From assembly GCA_029204225.1 (NCBI GenBank), contig CM055097.1, positions 30,037,785-30,101,784 on the forward strand: a DNA stretch of 64,000 bases, in the 5' to 3' direction. The stretch's first letter is position 1. Each line of letters begins with the position of its first letter. This document shows, one piece after another, positions 35,691 through 46,344 of the stretch. This DNA comes from Diphasiastrum complanatum. Its lineage: Eukaryota > Streptophyta > Lycopodiopsida > Lycopodiales > Lycopodiaceae. The notes under the pieces are model-generated. The model did no database searches, was not told the DNA's origin, and worked only from the letters and a program-made list of their open reading frames with translations. The translations under genes were made by a program, and so were the position numbers.

Positions 35691-36280
35691 TGTGTTTTGT
35701 GTCGGAATTCTATGCTCAAGCCCAATTCCATCAAGTAATGAGCATCTTGGAAAATTCTTGTTTATATCTATCCTTGAAAACAACAAAAAAAAAAGGAGGA
35801 AGAAGGTTCGAATTTTTGTACAGAAGATCAAAAAATTCAGGATCAAAATTTCTTGACCCAAGACTTTTTTGACCCAACGTTAATCCCATCAAAGAGAGAT
35901 TTTCCAACCTTGGATCGGATCGGATCGAGGCAAAAAATATCCGGGCTGCTTCGACCCTGGATCGGATCGAATCGGGTCTAATTTATCCGAGCATCTTTGA
36001 CCCTAGATCGGACCATCGGATCGAGTCTGATTTTTTTGACCTCGGAAAAATCTAAGCCTATGTATATTTTTCAACCCAATGTATAAATTCTAACCCTTTG
36101 TAGAAATCCGACCCTTTGTACTATCAACTGAGAAATCAGACCCACGTCGCGATGTTGACAGTCCGCCTACTTGTATACACAAGTCTTTGGCAAAAACAAC
36201 GGCTATCTACTGTAGGACAAATGTAGTTAATTAAGCAAGGTTATTATTGTCTCTACCAACAATATCACTATTACACCAAA
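35691..36280. other. Spacer with GGATCGGATCG repeats
   Basis: Three related segments near 35912, 35960 and 36005 contain GGATCGGATCGA-like words, each followed by TCTGATTT- or TCCGAGC-like words. The region ahead of 36281 may be the leader of the copia B fragment. Confidence 0.5.
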
Positions 36281-36380
36281 ATGGATTCTACTTCTCATTC
36301 TTCTTTGATTGACAAGCTCGATGGAGAGAACTATCATCTCTGGAAGTTCAAAATGAAGGTCATTCTACTAAGCCATTAGA
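36281..36380 (+). pseudogene. Copia family B gag start, plus strand
   Basis: MDSTSHSSLIDKLDGENYHL followed by WKFKMKVIL is the first 30 residues of a copia gag. The frame ends at a stop where the adjacent minus-strand integrase piece begins. The same gag start, on the other strand, is at 37305. Confidence 0.75.
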
Positions 36381-37305
36381 CTGAGGACTGTAAGGAGTGA
36401 TGAATTGCTGCTCAATGTCTTGGCTTTGGCAATACTCCTTAAACTCAATAGAGATATATTCTCCACCATTGTCTGATCTTAGAGCCTTGATTGTCCTTCC
36501 AGTCTCCTTTTCTGCATGCTCCTTGAAGAATCTGAAGCAGTTGAAAGCTTCTGATTACACCATAGTCCTTCTGGAAAATTCATCAATAAAAGTTATAAAA
36601 TACTTGGCATCCTTCAGCAAAGGATTTTTCATCGGGCCACAAATGTCTGAATGTACAATGTCTAACAATGGAGCCTTTCTACTTCTGTCGCTTTGAGCCT
36701 TTGTTGACAAATAGAGTCTTAGAGGTGGAAGTAGTCGAAGTGTCTTGACTTCTTCTATTGTCTTCTTGCAGCAACATAGTGATAACTCTAGTAAGAGCTA
36801 AATCTGAGTGTGTCGATATGATCATCACCCAGTTCTCATATGTAGATGGCAAGCTTGAAAGCAATGTAATTGCATCTTGATCGTTTATGACTGATCCGAC
36901 AGCGGCCATCTGTCGCAAGACATTCTTAAACTGGTTAATGTGACTTTGAAGAGAATTACCAGTAGACATCTTGAATGTGAAGAATTTCCTTTGTAGATGT
37001 AACTTAGTAGTTACGTCCCTCATGTCATATAGTGAGTTCAAAATGTCCCAAACATCTCTTGATGTTTTAGCTTCAACTATATGTCCAATCTATGTATCTG
37101 ATATATTGAGGATGATAAGAGCAAAAGCTCTACCGTCCTCCGATTTTCACTTTGAGTCGTCGTCTTCAGGTTTTATTTATGTATCTGTAACAACATCCCA
37201 TAATTTGTTGGCGATTAGCAAGGTCTTCATCTTAAATTTTCACAAATAATAATTGGATCCATTCAGCTTGTCTGTGATAAGACCAACTTTACTTTGAGAA
37301 TCCAT
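36381..37305 (-). pseudogene. Copia family B gag joined to integrase, minus strand
   Basis: From 37305 downward the gag begins MDSQSKVGLI and continues to WDVV, ILNSLYDMRDVTTKLHLQRK, LRQMAAVGSVINDQDAITLL and SLPSTYENW, a UBN2-type gag. At about 36690 it switches to integrase: DIVHSDICGPM, FITFIDEFSRR and ALRSDNGGEY. Zinc knuckle, protease and pre-integrase are deleted. It stops at 36381 against the plus-strand gag start. Confidence 0.85.
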
Positions 37306-37436
37306 GTGAAACTTAGTCTATCGATTATATTGATGACACTAAGATGCAGTAATGCCAACATTAGAAAATAAATTCTCTGATACTGAAAGGTTGAAAAGAA
37401 TTTGATATCGCAAAAGATATCAAGTATTAGAGACTT

Positions 37437-37449
37437 AGCTCTAATAATA
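37437..37449 (-). promoter_or_regulatory. Degenerate tRNA-iMet primer-binding site (family B)
   Basis: On the minus strand TATTATTAGAGCT resembles TGGTATTAGAGCT, a common plant copia primer site. It lies directly inside the LTR, between LTR and gag. Confidence 0.7.
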
Positions 37450-38606
37450 TGTCAAAAAGTGGTGTGTAAAAGATAGGTCTAGCTCGAAAAGAAATGAATG
37501 AAAATAATTCGTGTGTCTAGAAAGAAAACCTTTCGTGGATGGCGGAATAAACTATCTTCATCTTTCTAATGCATGACTACGCCTATCAATTTCAAACAAG
37601 ACAATAGTGATAGAAATCACGTTTGAACTTATAGTAACTAACTTTGAAATCACCAATACTACAGTGATTACGTAGCCAAACAATTAGGCGTCAAAATTAT
37701 CAAACAAATAATTAGTCGCGAAGAACTCTAGAAAACACATACATTCTGAGACAAAGTTGAACGCAATAGAGAGTAGTATTGATTCAAAACGAAATAGAAG
37801 TAAATGAGTAAAATAAATTGTGGATCGAAACTGCGTACTCTAAGCAATTTCTGAGCGGCTAAAAGAAAATTTGAATTAAGCGCAATGCTAATAAGCAATA
37901 GCACAATAGCAATCTCTAAACAACTCTAAGAAGTGAGCTAGAATACTCACGAGTGTTCAAGCTCACAGGCTTGAGAGAGAGAGAGAGAGCCAACTATTCA
38001 AATGCTTCAGATCATCTTTTAAAACTATATGAATATAAACAACTATTTATACTAAGAGATTAGGTCGTCAATTGCGATCGCTAGTTGGCTGGTGATCCAC
38101 TGGCATCCATCTGGTCCTTGTCATTAATTGCTGATAAGCAGTGAAGTTGGCCGTAAATGTTTTGTCTACATAAATGCACCAAAACTGTAGCTCTGCAGAA
38201 ATGAACTAAAACAGCCACAGGCGACACTGTCGAATTTTTCGCGAAAAAGATGAAAAAGGATAAGGTGCCCTTAAATCTCATTTAAGGTTGTCCCACATTT
38301 TGCCAGAGTCATTTTCTTAACATTTGAGGCTCTTTGGAAAAAGCGAAAATGTGACACTGTGATTTTACTCAATATTTCTGTCAGACGAAAAAAGCAAAAA
38401 AGATGACACTACATTTTTCAACGGAATTCCTGACAGGCCAAAAATGCAACACTGTGGTAACACTCCGTGTAATTCTGCAGACTGTGTAAAGACACTTGTA
38501 AAACTGCAGACCGTCTAAAGACACAGGAAAATCCACAGAACTGTATAAACAATGGATGAAGATTATAACTGATTATTTGATCAATAAGAAGGAGAATAAT
38601 CCAACA
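37450..38606 (-). repeat. LTR of copia family B, about 1.16 kb
   Basis: On the minus strand it starts TGTTGGATTATTCTCC (38606) and ends CTTTTTGACA (37450), the canonical TG...CA form. A TATAAATAG box is at about 38044-38052 on the minus strand and a GA run at about 37973-37988 follows downstream of it. The U3 part (38080-38580) is repeated in the opposite orientation at 40926-41377. Confidence 0.8.
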
Positions 38607-39437
38607 CAAAGATCAAATATAGATTGATAATCAAGATCTATCTCAAAAAACTAAGGCAAGAGCACTTGATAACATGCATATATCAATCATACAAGTACTT
38701 TCACACGTGTGGAGACTTGTCAAATGAAAACCTAAGTGTGAAAAATCCTTTCTCTCGGGTAGAGAGAGAAACAAACTATCAAGCCTCGGGTAGAGATAGA
38801 ATGCCAATATGACTCAAAATGTTGTATCTCACATTAACTTCTAAAAACATAAGCACAAATGAATCTAGCATGTCATCTAATAGGATCTCGAGGTAGAGGA
38901 TGCTTGATTCTCATTGGAACCCTTTTTCTCCTCCTCTAGATGTGATTGGTTGAATGACTTATGAGTCCTCAAAATTGATTGGACCATTTTGATAGAAATC
39001 TCATTTTTGATTGGTCACTAGATCTCATGCCAACACATAGGAGTGAGTCACTCTACCTAATTAAGACACTTGTAGCAAGCCTAACTAGCTCGAGCCACAT
39101 CACAAATTACTTTTGGACTAATCATGGAATTACAAGTGTACTTGCTCGAGTTGCCTCCGAAGCCAAAATTGGCCCTATCACCTACTCACACATAGAAGGA
39201 TATAGAAAAACTTATCAAATCCCTAGACTCAACATAGATGATTTTTTTATTTTCCACACGTACATCCATGCGTGTGAAGCATTTTGCATGATTTTGGAGC
39301 CATAAAGTGGAGTTCAAGCCAAGATAAGCTAGAAATCAATAGATTATTTTGTGCTCTAGCTATTGGATCTTAATTAGGTGCTTTCTCCATCATTTATACG
39401 ATCTATTGGACTTATTTTTCTGTATTTTTTATATTTA
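38607..39437. other. Spacer with LTR-like features; no gene
   Basis: CTCGGGTAGAGAGAGA-like words near 38755-38795 also occur at 48655-48710, at the edge of another element's LTR. CACACGTGTGGAG occurs near 38703. A 108-residue frame at 38979-39305 has no recognisable motif. Confidence 0.4.
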
Positions 39438-40925
39438 AGGCAATTTACACAAGCTCATACTCCTAAACTCAATGGTGTAGCTGAGTGCAAGAATCGTACA
39501 ATTGTGCAAAGTGAAAGGTCTATGCTAGTTGAGATGAAGCTACCAAAAGTTTTTTGGTCAGAAGCATGCAGCAGTACCGTAGACTATCTTCAAAATAGAA
39601 GTTCTACCATTGCTGTACCAAAGATAACACCTGAGGAGGCATTCACAAAGAAAAAGCCAAAGGTGAACCACTTGCGAATCTTTGGATGTAAGACCTTTGT
39701 ACACATTCCTAAGGAAGAAAGATGTAAGCTTGATGTAGAAGCTATAAAGTGCATATTCTTAGGATATGATGATCGTATAAAGAGCATAGATGTTTTGATC
39801 CAGTGGAGAACAAATTACATATTAGTCGTGATGTTATTTTTGATGAATCTAAGATGTACAAAGATGAGGATGCTGAGAAGATGGATACATCTAGTGGGAA
39901 AGATGTTACAGTGAGAATTCCTCTTGATCATGATCCATTTGTTGACTTTCCTAGTGATGGACATGTGGATACACCTCATGATACTACTATTCAACCTCAA
40001 GAGACAGGTTGGAGAGGTAGAGATAAACCCTTTGGTGCAAAGAGGATTGAAGTTGCAAGTAACAAACGCAAGGAGAAGCATGTACCGAGGGATACATTTT
40101 CACCAGGAAGCCGATCACCTGACATGAAGCTCCGTAAGTGGTTTGAAAGATTGATGGAGAGTCGCAACATGGATGACTTTCTAGGATCATCTATCCAGGG
40201 AGAGCTACGAAAATCAACAAGAGAGAAGACACAACCTGATAGGTATGAAGAAAATTATGCTCTCTTATCTAGAATTATTCAAAGCAAAGAACCTTTGACT
40301 TATGCTGAAGTGAAGGATGATGACATTTGGGTCAAGGCCATGGAAGAAGAGATGGAGTCAATCGCTAAGCATAACACATGGGACTTAGTGGAACCACCAG
40401 TTGGCAAGAAATCCATTGGCTGTAAATGGGTGTACAAGACTAATTACCATGCAGATGAAAGTATAACAAAGCACAAAGCAAGATTGGTGATCAAAGGTTA
40501 TGCACAAAGTAAAGGCATCGACTATGAGGAGACCTGTGCACCAGTATGTAAGTGGGATACTCTACGTCTACTTGTTGCTTTAGCTTCACATTTTGGTTGG
40601 CGGATGTGAAATCTGCTTTTTTAAATAGTGAGTTAGAAGAAGAGGTGTTCATGGATCAACCTGAAGGCTTTATAGAGAAAGAACAGGAGAATAAAGTATG
40701 TCGCTTGAAGAAAGCACTTTATGGTCTTAAACATGCATCACGTGCCGTGCGTGGTACAGTAGGACTGATGCCTACTTTTGTTCTAAGGGGATGGTAAGAA
40801 GACACTCTATGTCTTATGCTTTGATGGTATGGTTGCTTTGGTTGCTCTTTACGTTGATGACTTGATTACTACGAGAAATAATTAAGAGATGATAGATATG
40901 ATCAAGAAAGATCTCATGGAACTAA
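39438..40925 (+). pseudogene. Copia integrase C-terminus and RT (A4a)
   Basis: Starts at QFTQAHTPKLNGVAECKNRT, the catalytic Glu region of integrase. It continues in a second frame with the acidic linker, then a nearly full RT N-terminus: EENYALLSRIIQSKEPLTY, TWDLVEPPVGKKSIGCKWVY, KARLVIKGYAQSKGIDYEET and FGW. A 13-base loss at about 40601 shifts the frame. [28 protein letters not shown] and LYVDDLITTRNN follow in other frames, ending at MIKKDLMEL. It supplies the RT segment missing from A3. Confidence 0.9.
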
Positions 40926-41377
40926 TCGGTTTTAATCCTCATCCGTTGTTTATCCAATTCTGTGGATTTTTTCGTGTCTTTACACAGTCTGCATATTTAA
41001 AAGTGTTTTTACACACTCTGCAGAAATACATGGAGTTTGACAATAGTGTTGCATTTTTTGCCTATCAAGAATCTTGTGTAAAAATAAAGTGTTGCCTTTT
41101 TCACATTTTTTGCTTGTAAGGATTTGTGAGTAAATATGCAAAGTCGCATTTTTTGCATTCTTTAAAGTGCCTCAAATGTTAAGGAAATGACTCTAGCAAA
41201 GTGTGGGGCTATCCTAAATGAGATTTAAGGACACTGTCGAGTTTTTTGCAAAAAGGCCGACATTGTCGCCTATGGCAGTTTTAGTTCATTTCTGCAGAGT
41301 GACAGTTTTAGTTCATTTATGCAGACAGACAGTTTACGGTCAATTTCCACCGCTTATCAGCAATCAATTTCCGAGAA
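40926..41377 (+). repeat. Fragment of family B LTR inside family A sequence
   Basis: Matches the minus strand of about 38100-38580, from the CATCCGTTGTTTAT word through TCTGTGGATTTT, CTCAAATGTTAAG and TTTAGTTCATTTCTGCAGA to GCTTATCAGCAAT. It lacks both LTR ends. The U3 part sits about 10 bases before a family A gag start. Confidence 0.85.
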
Positions 41378-41388
41378 GCAGTTTTGCG

Positions 41389-42129
41389 ATGACAAACATG
41401 GGAGAGTCCATTTTGAGTGAAAGTAACAAATTGGACGGGATTTCCAACTATGCAATGTGGAAATTCAAAATGAAAAACATACTGATGGAAAAGGACGTGT
41501 GGGATGTCGTCACAAGTGATGACAGAAAACCGCCAAATGAAGCAGACGTCAAAGTATTCGACAAGAAGGTGAGGAAAGCTTTGACCTTCATTAACTTGTC
41601 AGTGAAGGATCACATCATTACCCACATTTGTGATGTTGTTACACCCAAACAGGCATGGGATGTGGATGTCAAATCCGTCAAGAATCATGTTTCTGAAGTC
41701 AAAACTGAATAGTGCCTGCATGGAACAAGGAGAGCACATTTAGACTTATATGACCAGAATCAAGACAATGAGGGATGAAATGCATTCTATTGGTGAGCGC
41801 ATACGTGATGTGGAGCTGGTGCACAATGCATTGTGCGGCATTGCAGAACTCTATCAGATGTTTTGAACGGAATAGCATCAAGAGAAAGATTTCCAACCTT
41901 TGACGAGCTCATAGGAATCTTGATGCAGAAAGAGCAACGGCCAGAAATGGTGAAAGATAGACGTCAAAATACTGACGATCAGGCACTTGCGACACGCCAA
42001 AAACAAGGCAAGGACAAGGGCAAGAAAAAGGCTAAACAACAATTTGCTAAGACTCAAGATGATGAGGGATCTTCCAGTAAGACCAAAAAGAAAGGCAAGT
42101 GCTTCCATTGTTGTAGAAAGGAGCATTAG
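41389..42129 (+). pseudogene. Copia gag and zinc knuckle (A4b)
   Basis: Starts MTNMGESILSESNKLDGISN and follows the A3 gag closely. About 17 bases are missing at about 41664 after QAWDV, shifting the frame. A TAG at 41741-41743 matches that of A3. A second reading, 41833-42129, passes from FDELIGILMQ into MVKDRRQNTDDQ without the frameshift of A1 and A3. The knuckle is CFHCCRKEH with a stop after it, so it is also damaged. Confidence 0.9.
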
Positions 42130-42870
42130 AAGAGTGAATGTCGAAAATTCCTGGCGGAACAAGACATGGGAAAACCAAAGCAAGCAGGTAACTTTGTCGA
42201 TGAGGGTGAGATTGAAGACTCTAGCATCTTTATATCAGCATCGTCATCTAATCAAGATGATCAAACGTGGTATATTGACTCGGGAGCCACAAGACACATG
42301 ACAAGTAACAAGGATTGGTTCAGTAGCTTGAAAGTGTTGGATAATGGAATGTCCGTTTCACAAACAAATGGTGATGTGTGCAAAATCAAGGGGATAGGCA
42401 CCGTTTCAATCCAACTACCTGATGGCAAAAGCAGGATGATCAGGGAGGTACTTTACATACCAGGTTTGAAAAAATATCTACTTTCTATTGGAATCATTAC
42501 TGATCAAAAGTTGAAAGTAGAATTTGCCCATGATCGTTGCTTTGTGAAGGATGTGAACCAGAAGTTCAAAGTTATTGCAGATGACATAAAGGAGCCCAAT
42601 ACTAAATTGTACAGGTTGAATGCTACAATCATAGGGCAACATGGACTTGTCTCGTCCATTCCATCACATACTAAATTGTGGGATAAGAGGCTTGGTCACT
42701 TAAACTTAGGAAGCCTCAGTTTGATGAGAAAATTGGAAATGGTGAGAGGAAATGGTGAAATGCCTACGATAGAAGACCACTTGAAATTGATGTGCGAATC
42801 ATGTGTGTATGGGAAGCAACATCGAGAGAATTCAATAAAGGTGGTGTTGCAAGGGCAAAGAACATCCTAG
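42130..42870 (+). pseudogene. Copia protease and GAG-pre-integrase (A4b)
   Basis: An open frame of about 234 residues from GKPKQAGNFVDEGEIED. The protease motif is WYIDSGATRHMTSN. The pre-integrase segment LWDKRLGHLNLGSLSLM has Asp for the first His. Unlike A1 and A3 it reads on into EMPTIEDHLKLMCESCVYGKQH without a stop. Confidence 0.9.
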
Positions 42871-43421
42871 ATTTGATCCACACAGATTTATGTGAGCCTA
42901 TGTGGACAATGTCCTTAGGTAAAGTCTTCTATTTCATGACCTTTATTGATGATATGTCACGTAAGACATGGATTTACTTCTTGATGAAGAAATCGGATGC
43001 ATTTGACAATTTCAAGAGCTTCAAAGCATTCGTCAAAAGTCAGACAGGTAGGAAGATCAAAGTTCTAAGATCAAATAGTGGAGATGAGTACAAGTCTAAT
43101 GACTTCAATGATCTTTGTGATCAATGTGGGATCAAAAGACAATTTACTCAAGCTCATATAGGTATGAAGCAAATTATGCTCTCTTATCTAGCATTATTCA
43201 AAGCAAAGAACCTTTGACTTATGGTGAAGCGAAGGATCATGATATTTGGGTCAAGGCCATGGGAGAAGAGATGGAGTCAATTGTTAAGCATAGCACATGG
43301 GACTTAGTGGAACTACCAGTTGGCAAGAAAACCATTGGTTGCAAATGGGTATACAGAACTAAGTACCATGCAGATGGAAGTATAGCAAAGCACAATGCAA
43401 GATTGCTGATCAAAGCTGGGT
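42792..43421 (+). pseudogene. Copia integrase joined to RT start (A4b)
   Basis: Integrase from LDLIHTDLCEPM through [10 protein letters not shown] and LRSNSGDEY (second catalytic Asp is Asn here) to KRQFTQAH. At about 43157 it jumps to RT, where the frame reading YEANYALLSSIIQSKEPLTY continues to TWDLVELPVGKKTIGCKWVY and HNARLLIKAGYA. The integrase C-terminus is deleted; an ATA is shared by both sides of the junction. Family A similarity ends near 43421. Confidence 0.9.
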
Positions 43422-44310
43422 ATGCACACCGATGGAATGCCTCGACTACCCAATTGTCAATGAACAAGGTTATCCGGTATGGCCACCAGACCCTTATGGG
43501 TATTATTGAAAATCTGGCAAGTCCAGATTCTTGCTGATTAACAATCAATAAAGCCTCAGGGTTTACGTAAGCGAATTCTATCCACGCTTTTCCTAAAGCA
43601 CCCATGTCCCAGCAATAAAAGAACCAACAACAGCGCCCCTTCATGATAGTTGCAGCCTAGTGTCGATGGACTGGCACTACTTTGGGTCGTGGACCCTGTT
43701 GTGGGTATTTCAAAATAAGTGGGTCCCACCACTTAAAATACCACTGGCCAAGCCTTGCCTAGTGGGCCCCACCACAGTACAATAGAATAATAAGTGAAAG
43801 GCACTGGTGTCCTATGTGTATAAGCCCAGCCACCAATGACCACAAGTAGCAAGTTGTAATTCCTAGGAGTAAGAAACTAGGGGCTTAAAACTCTAAAATG
43901 ACATTAGAGGCCCTAAGTCAAGTTTCAAATAAAAAAGCTAAAAGGGCCCAACTTAAAACTCACATGAATCATGTGAGTGCCCTTGTGCTTTCTTAGCACC
44001 AATAGATTTAAGTTGTGTTATTTTAAAGGCTTGGATTAGAATCTTTGCCCCAATGAAGTGGCCAATGAGAGTGAAGGAGGCTCACGTCTAAATTCTATAA
44101 GAGGGAGCCATTTCCTTTGTATTGTATCATCTTCCATTCTCATTCTAATAAAACTCTCTTGGTTTCTCCATGGCACTCGAGCCCCCAAAGCCTTTCTCAA
44201 CCTAGGCGTTCTCTCAATCCCTCTCTCCACTCTCTCTCCCCTCTCCCTCTCTCTTCTTGCTATGTAGGTGAAGGCGAGATTGCCGCTCCCAGCAACGAAG
44301 CTCTATGCTA
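43422..44310. other. Unassigned segment, possibly an LTR
   Basis: From 43430 to 43660 an unusual, less AT-rich piece has a 135-residue minus-strand open frame that overlaps the RT relic; I do not recognise it. From about 43660 to 44310 sequence with TATAAGAGGGAG (about 44096) and AATAAAACTC (about 44145), followed by CT-rich words, looks like the promoter end of an LTR. Ends could not be fixed. Confidence 0.35.
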
Positions 44311-44319
44311 CATTGACGA

Positions 44320-44550
44320 CACAACACTGCCTTCGATCTTGTCTTTGGTCTGACTCCCTCTTAGGCTTGAAATTCCTCTTCTGCTTCTCTTGTTGTTGTA
44401 GAGAGCTTGATCAGAGTTATCCTTGTCATTAAGGTATTCACGGGCTTCCACCTCTTCTCTGATTTCGATTACAGTCTTCTCAAGGGTCATCTGTCGATCT
44501 TTAACAAGTAATGTTCGGGTCATTTGAAACAATCTTGGTAGAGCTCGTAG
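44320..44550 (-). pseudogene. Copia gag fragment, another family
   Basis: The minus-strand frame reads LLRALPRLFQMTRTLLVKDR, then MTLEKTVIEIREEVEAREYL and DQALYNNKR. This is the C-terminal gag pattern (LLRxLPxxF...LTLExVxxELRxEExxR...ALY) of copia elements. It is not family A. It abuts A5 at about 44610. Confidence 0.7.
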
Positions 44551-44611
44551 CAGGTATGTGAGTTGCTTCTATGTTGAGACTGCATTTTATATTCCGAAAT
44601 TGTGTAGCAAG

Positions 44612-44950
44612 AAGAAAGATCATTGAAGTCAGTAGAATTGTACTCATCTCCACTATTAGATCGTAGGACTTTGATCTTCCTACCTGTTTGATTTTCAACC
44701 AATGCTTTGAAGCTGTTGAAAGTGCAAAAGTATCCGATTTCTTCTTTAAAAAGTAGATCCACATCTTATGTGACATATCATCGATGAAGGTCATGAAATA
44801 AAAATCTCCACCCTTGGACATAGTCCTCATAGGCCCGCATAGATCTGTGTGGATCAAGTCCAAGATGTTCTTTCGCTCTTGCAACATTGCCTTTGTTGAA
44901 TTTCTCTCGTTGTTGCTTCCCATACACACATGATTCGCACATCGTCTTCA
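44612..44950 (-). pseudogene. Copia integrase N-terminal half (A5)
   Basis: [39 protein letters not shown] and VLRSNSGDEYNSTDFNDL cover the two catalytic Asp positions; the second is Asn, as in A4b. Frameshifts occur near 44720 and 44880. Confidence 0.85.
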
Positions 44951-45640
44951 AGTAGTCATCATAGGCAATCCTTTCATCGTTTCCAATTTTCTCATCAAGC
45001 TAAGGCTTCCTAGATTCAAATGACCAAGCCTTTTATGCCACAGTTCAGTTTGCAATGGAATGGATGAGATAAGTCCATGTTGCCCTTTATTGTGTAGCAT
45101 TTAACCTGTACAATTTAGTGTTGGGCTGTCTTATACCATCTGCAATAACTTTGAACTTTTGGTTCACATCCTTCACAAAATAACGATCATGGAAAATTCT
45201 ACTTTCAACTTTTAATCAATAATGACACCAACAGAAAGTAGATTTTTCTTCAAACCTGGTACATAAAGTACCTCCTTGATCATCTTGCTTTTGCCATCAG
45301 GTAGTTGGATGGAAATGGTGTCTATCCCCTTGACCCTGCACACCACCATTTGCTTGTAAAATAGACGTTCCATTATCCAACTCTTTCAAGATACTGAACC
45401 AATCTTTATTACCTGTCATGTATTTTGTGGCTCCCGAATCAATGTACCATGCTTGATCATCTTCATTGGATGACAATGCTGATCCAAAGATGCTAGAGTC
45501 TTCAATTTCACCTTTGTCGACAATGTTACCTACTTGCTTTGGTTTCCCCTTGTCTGATTCCACCAAGAATTTTTGAGAGTCACTTTTCCAATGGCCCGTT
45601 TTGTCGCAATGGAGCATTTTCTCTTCTTCTTCGTCTTGCT
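44951..45640 (-). pseudogene. Copia zinc knuckle, protease and GAG-pre-integrase (A5)
   Basis: The knuckle is degenerate (LHCDKTGHWKSDSQKF, with the first and last Cys lost). The protease reads WYIDSGATKYMTGNKDW. The frame fails after GGVQGQGDR, and the pre-integrase part below 45297 is full of frame changes. KLETMKGLPM near 44970 has Gly where A1 and A3 have a stop. Confidence 0.85.
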
Positions 45641-45676
45641 AGATGATCTCTCATCCTCCTGAGTCTTGGCAAATTG

Positions 45677-46344
45677 CTACTTAGACTTCTTCTTACCCTT
45701 GCCTTTGCCTTGTTTTTGGCATGTCGCAAGTGCTTGATCGTCAATATTTTGACATCTAGCTTTCACCATTTCTCGTCGTTGCTCCTCTTGCATCAAGATT
45801 CCTATGAGCTCGTCAAAGGTTGATAATCTTTCTCTTGATGCTATTCCGCTCACAAACATCTGATAAGGTTCTGCAATGCCACACAATGCATTGTGCACCA
45901 GCTCAACATCTCGTATGCGCTCACCAATAGAATGTAGTTCATCTCTCATTCTCTTGCTTCTGGTCATGTAAGTCTGAATGCGCTCTCCTTGTTCCATTCG
46001 GGCACTGTTCAGCTTTGACTTCAGAAACATAATCCTTGATGGATTTGACGTCTCAAATTGTTCCGTTAGCACATCCCATTCCTATCTAGGTGTAATGGCA
46101 TTACTTATGTGGGTAATGATGTGGTCTTTCACTGACAAGTTGATGAAGGTCAAAGCTCTCCTCGCCTTCCTGTCAAACACCTTAATGTCCGTTTCATTTG
46201 GCGGTCTTCTCTCATCACCTGTGATAACATCCCACAATTCCTTCCTATCAGTATGTTTTTCATTTTGAATTTCCACACTGCATAGTTGGAAATCCCATCC
46301 AATCTGCTATTTTCACTCAAAATGGACTCTCCCCTGTTTGCCAT
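45677..46344 (-). pseudogene. Copia gag (A5)
   Basis: Starts MANRGESILSENSRLDGISN at 46344. A frameshift near 46240 and a stop near 46085 split it from the C-terminal frame LTEQFETSNPSRIMFLKSKL, which passes unbroken from LMQEEQRREMVKARCQNIDD into the basic segment. It has CAG where A3 and A4b have TAG. Confidence 0.9.

Larger units (their letters stand above)
39438..43421 (+). mobile_element. Mosaic copia element: A4a + family B LTR piece + A4b
   Basis: The order on the plus strand is family A integrase C-terminus to RT (39438-40925), a 450-bp piece of a family B LTR (40926-41377), then family A gag to integrase to RT start (41378-43421). A normal element would have gag before integrase and RT. 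A4a starts in integrase at QFTQAHT, and A4b leaves integrase at the same residues. No family A LTR flanks it. Confidence 0.85.

Noticed and set aside
43237-43644. 135-residue minus-strand frame as a chlorophyll-binding or organelle protein
   Set aside because: A passing resemblance did not hold over any conserved motif, and half of it is the reverse of copia RT.
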